From assembly GCA_031263625.1 (NCBI GenBank), contig JAISFK010000168.1:1-9342 (forward strand): DNA of 9,342 nucleotides. Reading direction: 5' to 3'. Positions within the stretch are counted from its first letter, which is position 1, and each line of letters begins with the position of its first letter. Origin of the DNA: Clostridiales bacterium (GTDB taxonomy: Bacteria; Bacillota; Clostridia; WRLR01). The position numbers and the translations under genes were made by a program. The notes beneath the pieces were generated by a model. It searched no databases. It was not told the DNA's origin and worked only from the letters and a program-made list of their open reading frames with translations. Below, one piece after another: positions 5,787 through 9,342 of this stretch.

Positions 5787-5807
5787 TCGGAGCGGTTTAT
5801 ATACCGC
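5777..5807 (+). terminator. Weak terminator-like hairpins after the hydrolase gene
   Basis: GCCGCT (5777-5782) pairs with AGCGGT (5791-5796, one G-U pair) around an 8-base loop that holds the stop codon, and TTATAT follows. AGCGGT is also the left arm of a second possible stem, GCGGT (5792-5796) with ACCGC (5803-5807). The two are mutually exclusive and the T-run is short, so termination here is only possible. Confidence 0.35.
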
Positions 5808-5848
5808 CTATTTGACGGTTACAGAGAAACGGGGGATTAGCTTGAAAA

Positions 5849-5889
5849 CTGACTCGCGTTAATGGAAAATTCAGATGCTCGTCAGTATA
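5849..5889 (+). repeat. 41-bp dispersed repeat, copy 2
   Basis: Same 41 bases as 345-385 except G at 5874, including the flanking CTGAC/GTCAG. The promoter-like TGGAAA and TATA boxes are kept, but here they face the 3' end of the convergent ABC operon, with no + strand gene downstream. That weakens a pure trpS-promoter explanation for the repeat. Confidence 0.85.
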
Positions 5890-5914
5890 TATCTTAACGA
5901 ATGGCCAGCCAGCC

Positions 5915-5940
5915 GGTTGGTCGGTTGGTCGGTCGGATGG
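5915..5940 (+). repeat. GGTT/GGTC microsatellite with G-quadruplex potential
   Basis: Seven GG pairs are each separated by two bases (GGTTGGTCGGTTGGTC and so on), a period-4 repeat. Four such runs can fold into a two-tetrad G-quadruplex in single-stranded DNA, or in RNA from the + strand. It lies between convergent genes. Confidence 0.6.
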
Positions 5941-5948
5941 CCGGCTTG

Positions 5949-5990
5949 CAGCTCCTGCAGCCGGGAGCGGCAGAGCCGGCAGCAGCCGCA
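5949..5990 (-). repeat. Degenerate copy of the ABC gene 3' end
   Basis: Bases 5949-5990 match 6039-6080, the last codons of the ABC gene, at 35 of 42 positions with a shift of 90 bases; most differences are C/T. On the minus strand the copy would read CRLCRSRLQEL against CQLYRSQLQEL in the gene. The TAG stop (6036-6038) corresponds to CAA at 5946-5948. The copy starts with an imperfect inverted repeat (CCGGCTTGCAG and CTGCAGCCGG, 5941-5963). Confidence 0.8.
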
Positions 5991-6035
5991 TTGCCGCGTC
6001 TGGCGCCAAGGGGCCGCGCCCCGCCGTTGCTCGCT

Positions 6036-7820
6036 CTACAGCTCCTGCAGCTGGGAGCGGTATAGCTGGCAGTAGTCGCCGTTGAGCGCCATGAGCTCGT
6101 CGTGCGTGCCGTATTCGCTCACGCCCTGGTCCTTGATGTACATGATGCGGTCGCAGTGCCTGATCGTGGAGAGCCTGTGCGCGATGATGAACGAGGTGCG
6201 CCCCGACAGCAGGTGGTTGATCCCCTCCTGCACGTACAGCTCCGTCTTTGTGTCTATGGACGACGTGGCCTCGTCGAGGATCAGGATCTTGGGGTCGGAG
6301 ATGATCGTCCGGGCAAAGCTCAGCAGCTGCTTTTGCCCCTGCGACAGGCGGCTGCCGCGCTCTTTTATCTCCGTGCCGTACTTTTCGCCCATCTGGCCGA
6401 TAAACTCGTCCGCGTGGACCACGCCCGCCGCCGCCGCGATCTGCCCGTCGCTCGCGTCCAGCCTGCCGTACTTTATGTTCTCCGCGACCGTGCCGGAAAA
6501 GATGAAGCTGTCCTGCAGCATGATGCCCATCTGGCTGCGCAGCGAGTGGAGCGTCACCTTGGAGATGTCGTGGCCGTCTATGAGGATCCGCCCGCCGTTG
6601 ATGTCGTAGAAGCGCGAGATCAGGTTCACTACCGTCGTCTTGCCCGCGCCCGTGGGGCCGACGAGCGCCACGCTCTTGCCGGCGGGTATGCTGAAGCTGA
6701 GATCCTTCAGCACGTAATTGTCGCCATCGTAGCCAAACGTCACGTTCTCGAACGTCACGTCGCCCTTGATCTGCGGCAGCTCGTAGGCGTCCGGCGCGTC
6801 GCCTATGACAACGGGCTCGTCCATCGTGTCGAAGATGCGCTCAAGGTACGCGATTGCGGTCAGGAAGTCGTTGTATATCTGCGAGAGGCGGTTGATCGGC
6901 TGCCAGAACCGCCACGAATAGTTGCCCATCGCGAGGATGACGCCGAACGAGACGGCAGGGTATGTCCACAGGACGCCGACGACGTACAGGAACGCGGTTA
7001 TCACCTGCGATATGTTGTCCACGGACACCCACACGAGGTTGGAGATCATGGAAGCCTTGATCCACGCCCGCCTGGAGTTTGACGCGAGCCTGCGGAATAT
7101 CTCCGCGTTCGCCTTCTCCCGCGTGAAGACCTGCGTGATGCGCATGCCGTTGATGCTCTCCGCCGTGTAGGCGTTCAGGTTGGAGTTTTTGTTGCTGACC
7201 GCCTGCCATGCCCTGCGCTGCGCGGGCTTGATGGAGAACAGCACGGCGAACAGCACGGGCAGGCCGGCCAGGACGACGAGCGCGAGCCGCGGGCTCGTGA
7301 ACAGCATGAATATGACGATGAACACGAGGTTGAATATCTCGAGGATGAAGTCTATGATGCCGTTGCTCAGCATGTTGGAAACGGTGTTCACGTACTGCAC
7401 GACGCGCACGAGTATTTTGCCGTGCGGGCGGCTGTCGTAATACGTGAACGGCAGTTGCTGCATGTGCGCGAACAGGTCGCTGCGGATGTCGAACACGATG
7501 TCCTGGCCGACCTTGACCATGATGTGCGCGCGGGCCTTGGCCAGCATGATGCTGCCGACGATGGCGGCGGCCGTGAGGGCGGCCAGGATGAACAGCCCGC
7601 TGTAGTCCTTGTTCGGCACGCACACGTCGATGGCGCGCTCGACCATCTGCGGGACCGTGAGGGCCACAATGCTTGAAACGCACGACAGCGCCAGCGCGAA
7701 CAGCATTTTTTTCAGCTGGCGCCTGATGTAGACGTAGCTGCGCCGCAGATGCTTAAAGTTAAATGGGGTTTCAAGTTCCTCGTCGATGTCGTACTTGTTT
7801 CGCTGAGCCAACTTAACCAC
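6036..7820 (-). CDS. ABC exporter half-transporter, catalytic-site subunit (TM288/LmrD/BmrD-like)
   Basis: A 594-residue membrane protein with an N-terminal six-helix exporter domain (about 35-325) and a C-terminal nucleotide-binding domain (about 353-590). Motifs: Walker A GPTGAGKT (388-395), Q-loop Q436, signature LSQGQ (492-496), Walker B ILILDE with catalytic E517, and switch H548. The signature with Gln for Gly (LSQGQ) beside an intact Glu and His is typical of the second subunit of heterodimeric exporters. With the upstream gene product it should form a pump for drugs, lipids or peptides; the substrate is unknown. The frame begins with GTG (7818-7820), overlapping the upstream stop by 8 bases, which implies translational coupling. 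The AAAGG at 7823-7827 is too close for that GTG and better suits TTG at 7809-7811, so the start is uncertain by three codons. This is one of the few larger genes here without a low-complexity insert. Confidence 0.95.
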   Translation of the reverse strand: MVKLAQRNKYDIDEELETPFNFKHLRRSYVYIRRQLKKMLFALALSCVSSIVALTVPQMVERAIDVCVPNKDYSGLFILAALTAAAIVGSIMLAKARAHIMVKVGQDIVFDIRSDLFAHMQQLPFTYYDSRPHGKILVRVVQYVNTVSNMLSNGIIDFILEIFNLVFIVIFMLFTSPRLALVVLAGLPVLFAVLFSIKPAQRRAWQAVSNKNSNLNAYTAESINGMRITQVFTREKANAEIFRRLASNSRRAWIKASMISNLVWVSVDNISQVITAFLYVVGVLWTYPAVSFGVILAMGNYSWRFWQPINRLSQIYNDFLTAIAYLERIFDTMDEPVVIGDAPDAYELPQIKGDVTFENVTFGYDGDNYVLKDLSFSIPAGKSVALVGPTGAGKTTVVNLISRFYDINGGRILIDGHDISKVTLHSLRSQMGIMLQDSFIFSGTVAENIKYGRLDASDGQIAAAAGVVHADEFIGQMGEKYGTEIKERGSRLSQGQKQLLSFARTIISDPKILILDEATSSIDTKTELYVQEGINHLLSGRTSFIIAHRLSTIRHCDRIMYIKDQGVSEYGTHDELMALNGDYCQLYRSQLQEL

Positions 7821-9342
7821 CGCCTTTCGCGGGACGCGCGGGAACTGCGGGAGACGCAGGATCCGCCGGGCGCGCAGGATTTGCTGAACTCGGAGGGTTC
7901 ATGGGATCTGCGGTAGGCGCAGGATCTGCGGAACTCACGGGATTTGCCGTGCGCGCAGGATTTGCTGGAGTTGCCGGATCCGTCGGATTCGCGGCCCCCG
8001 TTAGCTCCGCGCCGCAGCCGCCCGGATCGGCCATGTCGCCGGCCAGCTCCGCCGCGCCACTAGCCAGATCCGCTATGTCGCCGGCCAGCTCCGCCACGCC
8101 CGTCTGGATTTTCCACAGATCGCGGTATCTGCCGTTTTTGGCTATCAGCTCGGCGTGCGTCCCGCGCTCCGCGATCGCGCCGCCGTGCAGGAGCAAAATG
8201 CAGTCGGCGTTCTTGACGGACGATATGCGCTGCGCGATGACGAGCTTCGTGCATGGAAAATCCAGCGCCTCCAGCTGCTCCTGTATGTATTTTTCCGTTT
8301 CCATGTCCACGGCGGACGTCGTGTCGTCCAGTATCAGTATGCCGGGGTGTATCGCCAGCGCCCGCGCCAGCGCGATGCGCTGCTTCTGGCCGCCGGACAG
8401 GCCGACGCCGCGCTCGCCGATGATCGTTTCGTAGCCCTCGCTCAGCTTCTCTATGAACTGCGCGGCCGACGCGGCGGCGTACTTGCGCACCTCGCTTTCC
8501 GGCAGGCTGGGGTTGCCATACGCGATGTTGCCGTCCACGGTGTCGGAGAACAGGAACGTTTCCTGCGTGGTCATGCCGATCATGCCGCGCAGGGCCTGGA
8601 GATCCCATTTGCGCACGTCCGTGCCGTCCACTATGACGGCGCCCGACTGAACGTCGTAAAAGCGCGAAATGAGGTCGGCGATTACGGTCTTGCCGCTGCC
8701 TGTTTCCCCCATGAGCGCGTATGTCTCGCCGGGCCTGATGTGGAAGCTGACGCCGTTGAGCACAGGCGTCCCGGCGAATCCGAAGCTCACGTCGCGAAAT
8801 TCGATCTCGCCGCCTGCGGCAACGGCTCTAGCGCTGGCGCCCCCGGTTTCGGCGGCAGCGGCGGCAGCGGCGATATCGGCGGCGGCAGATTCGGCCCCGG
8901 TTTCGGCGGCAGCGGCATCGGTGATAGCGGGTGCGCCCCCGGCATTGGCGGTAGCAGCGGCAGATTCGGCCTCGGCAGGCGTGCCCGCAGCATTGGCGAT
9001 ATCGGCGGCGGCAGTGGCGGGTTCGGCCTCCGTCTCGGTGGTGGCCCTGCCCCTTATTTCGGTGGCAACGGCAGTTGCGTCGGATGCGTCCGCGCCTGCG
9101 GCAACACTGCCGCCTGCGATCCCGGCCTCAGCCCCAGTTGGCGCACCCGCAGCATCAGCGCCCGATCCGGCCCTTTCCGTTCTCTCCGGCCGCTCAGGGC
9201 TCGTGACGCGCGGGCGGGCACCAAGGATGTTCATAAGCTTCATCGCGGACGCGAAGAAATGCTGCAAATCGTTAAGCAGCTGCCCCAGCTGGCGGAACGG
9301 ATCCGACACGGCCCACGAGAGCGACGAAACGGCGAGGTATTC
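7813..9342 (-). CDS. ABC exporter half-transporter, degenerate-site subunit (TM287/LmrC/BmrC-like), 5' end missing
   Basis: The frame stays open to the window end, so the start and most membrane helices lie outside; GTG at 9307-9309 is internal. Visible residues 1-40 are the end of the transmembrane domain (EYLAVSSLSWAVSDPFRQLG and onward). The nucleotide-binding domain spans about 178-413: Walker A GETGSGKT (212-219), signature LSGGQ (315-319), Walker B ILILDD with D340 in place of the catalytic Glu, and Q371 in place of the switch His (IAQRIS). This pattern is known for the first subunit of heterodimeric exporters such as TM287, and complements the LSQGQ-bearing downstream subunit. Two unusual parts stand out: an Ala-rich linker of about 120 residues (56-177) where the family has 10-20, and a C-terminal tail of about 95 residues (414-509) made of repeats. 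Both may be disordered; the linker lies on the cytoplasmic side between domains that must move together. Confidence 0.93.
   Translation of the reverse strand, partial: EYLAVSSLSWAVSDPFRQLGQLLNDLQHFFASAMKLMNILGARPRVTSPERPERTERAGSGADAAGAPTGAEAGIAGGSVAAGADASDATAVATEIRGRATTETEAEPATAAADIANAAGTPAEAESAAATANAGGAPAITDAAAAETGAESAAADIAAAAAAAETGGASARAVAAGGEIEFRDVSFGFAGTPVLNGVSFHIRPGETYALMGETGSGKTVIADLISRFYDVQSGAVIVDGTDVRKWDLQALRGMIGMTTQETFLFSDTVDGNIAYGNPSLPESEVRKYAAASAAQFIEKLSEGYETIIGERGVGLSGGQKQRIALARALAIHPGILILDDTTSAVDMETEKYIQEQLEALDFPCTKLVIAQRISSVKNADCILLLHGGAIAERGTHAELIAKNGRYRDLWKIQTGVAELAGDIADLASGAAELAGDMADPGGCGAELTGAANPTDPATPANPARTANPVSSADPAPTADPMNPPSSANPARPADPASPAVPARPAKGGG
7816..8103 (-). repeat. 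Repetitive C-terminal tail of the degenerate-site ABC gene
   Basis: The first part (about 7980-8103) has 14-residue units: VAELAGDIADLA, AAELAGDMADPG, then a diverged GAELTGAANP; the DNA word ATGTCGCCGGCCAGCTCCGC recurs 42 bases apart. The second part (about 7816-7980) repeats short A-[N/D]-P-x-x words (ANPTDPATPANPARTANP and similar), with GCAGGAT[C/T]TGC recurring in the DNA. The tail follows the normal end of the ATPase domain (YRDLWKIQTG). Confidence 0.8.
8812..9177 (-). repeat. Ala-rich expanded linker in the degenerate-site ABC gene
   Basis: About 122 codons rich in Ala, Gly, Thr and Glu separate MKLMNILGARPR (end of the membrane domain) from GGEIEFRDVSFGF (start of the ATPase domain). 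Internal DNA repeats keep the frame: CGATATCGGCGGCGGCAG at 8871 and 8997 (126 bases, 42 codons) and CCCCGGTTTCGGCGGCAGCG at 8841 and 8895 (54 bases, 18 codons). They encode AAADIA-like words. The composition matches the Gly/Ala inserts elsewhere in the window. Confidence 0.8.

Noticed and set aside
5797..6009. 70-codon minus-strand frame in the convergent gap
   Set aside because: It runs through the 41-bp repeat, the GG microsatellite and the decayed ABC 3' copy, with no ribosome site or domain. The shared YTDEHLNFPLTRVS also seen near 350 is only the translated repeat.

Overview
The window reads as chromosomal DNA of a high-GC member of the Bacillota, probably a clostridial lineage. The evidence is an scpB end followed by trpS, an AgrA-like LytTR regulator with GHKL-type sensor genes, Shine-Dalgarno sequences of the GGAGG type, and a heterodimeric ABC exporter of the TM287/288 (LmrCD, BmrCD) kind. 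Nothing seen identifies the genus. No rRNA, tRNA, CRISPR array, transposase or integrase was found.

Layout. 1-300 (+): 3' end of scpB with an Ala/Pro/Gly/Thr-rich tail. 301-416: gap with a perfect palindrome, copy 1 of a 41-bp dispersed repeat and a likely promoter. 417-1664 (+): trpS with a collagen-like N-terminal extension. 1641-1708: a 34-bp tandem duplication crossing the trpS stop. 1746-2459 (+): LytTR response regulator. 2488-3609 (+): membrane kinase-like protein with an ATPase domain but Arg at the phosphoacceptor His position. 3610-3844: non-coding DNA made largely of an ~80-bp repeat in two copies. 3845-4840 (+): paralogous membrane sensor that keeps the His but ends before any ATPase domain. 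4841-5069: gap with an extended -10 promoter. 5070-5786 (+): alpha/beta hydrolase of visibly lower GC. 5787-6035: convergent gap with hairpins, copy 2 of the 41-bp repeat, a GG-rich microsatellite and a decayed copy of the next gene's 3' end. 6036-7820 and 7813-9342 (-): two overlapping ABC exporter half-transporters; the upstream one runs off the window.

How the genes may work together. The regulator and the two sensors form one signalling locus. The sensors align without gaps through the signalling helix and the dimerisation/His-phosphotransfer (DHp) helices (offset 162 residues), yet each lacks what the other has: one has the ATP-binding domain without the His, the other has the His without the ATP-binding domain. 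This suggests a two-protein kinase phosphorylating in trans, which would act on Asp54 of the regulator. The two ABC subunits should form one exporter with one degenerate and one catalytic ATP site.

A second theme is low-complexity DNA. Gly/Ala/Pro-rich tracts sit at protein ends or domain junctions in five of the seven larger genes (scpB tail, trpS front, kinase ATPase domain, ABC linker, ABC tail). Two genes (trpS and the downstream ABC gene) also have their 3' ends duplicated beyond the stop. This looks like repeat expansion and short duplication acting broadly on the genome; that reading is inference.
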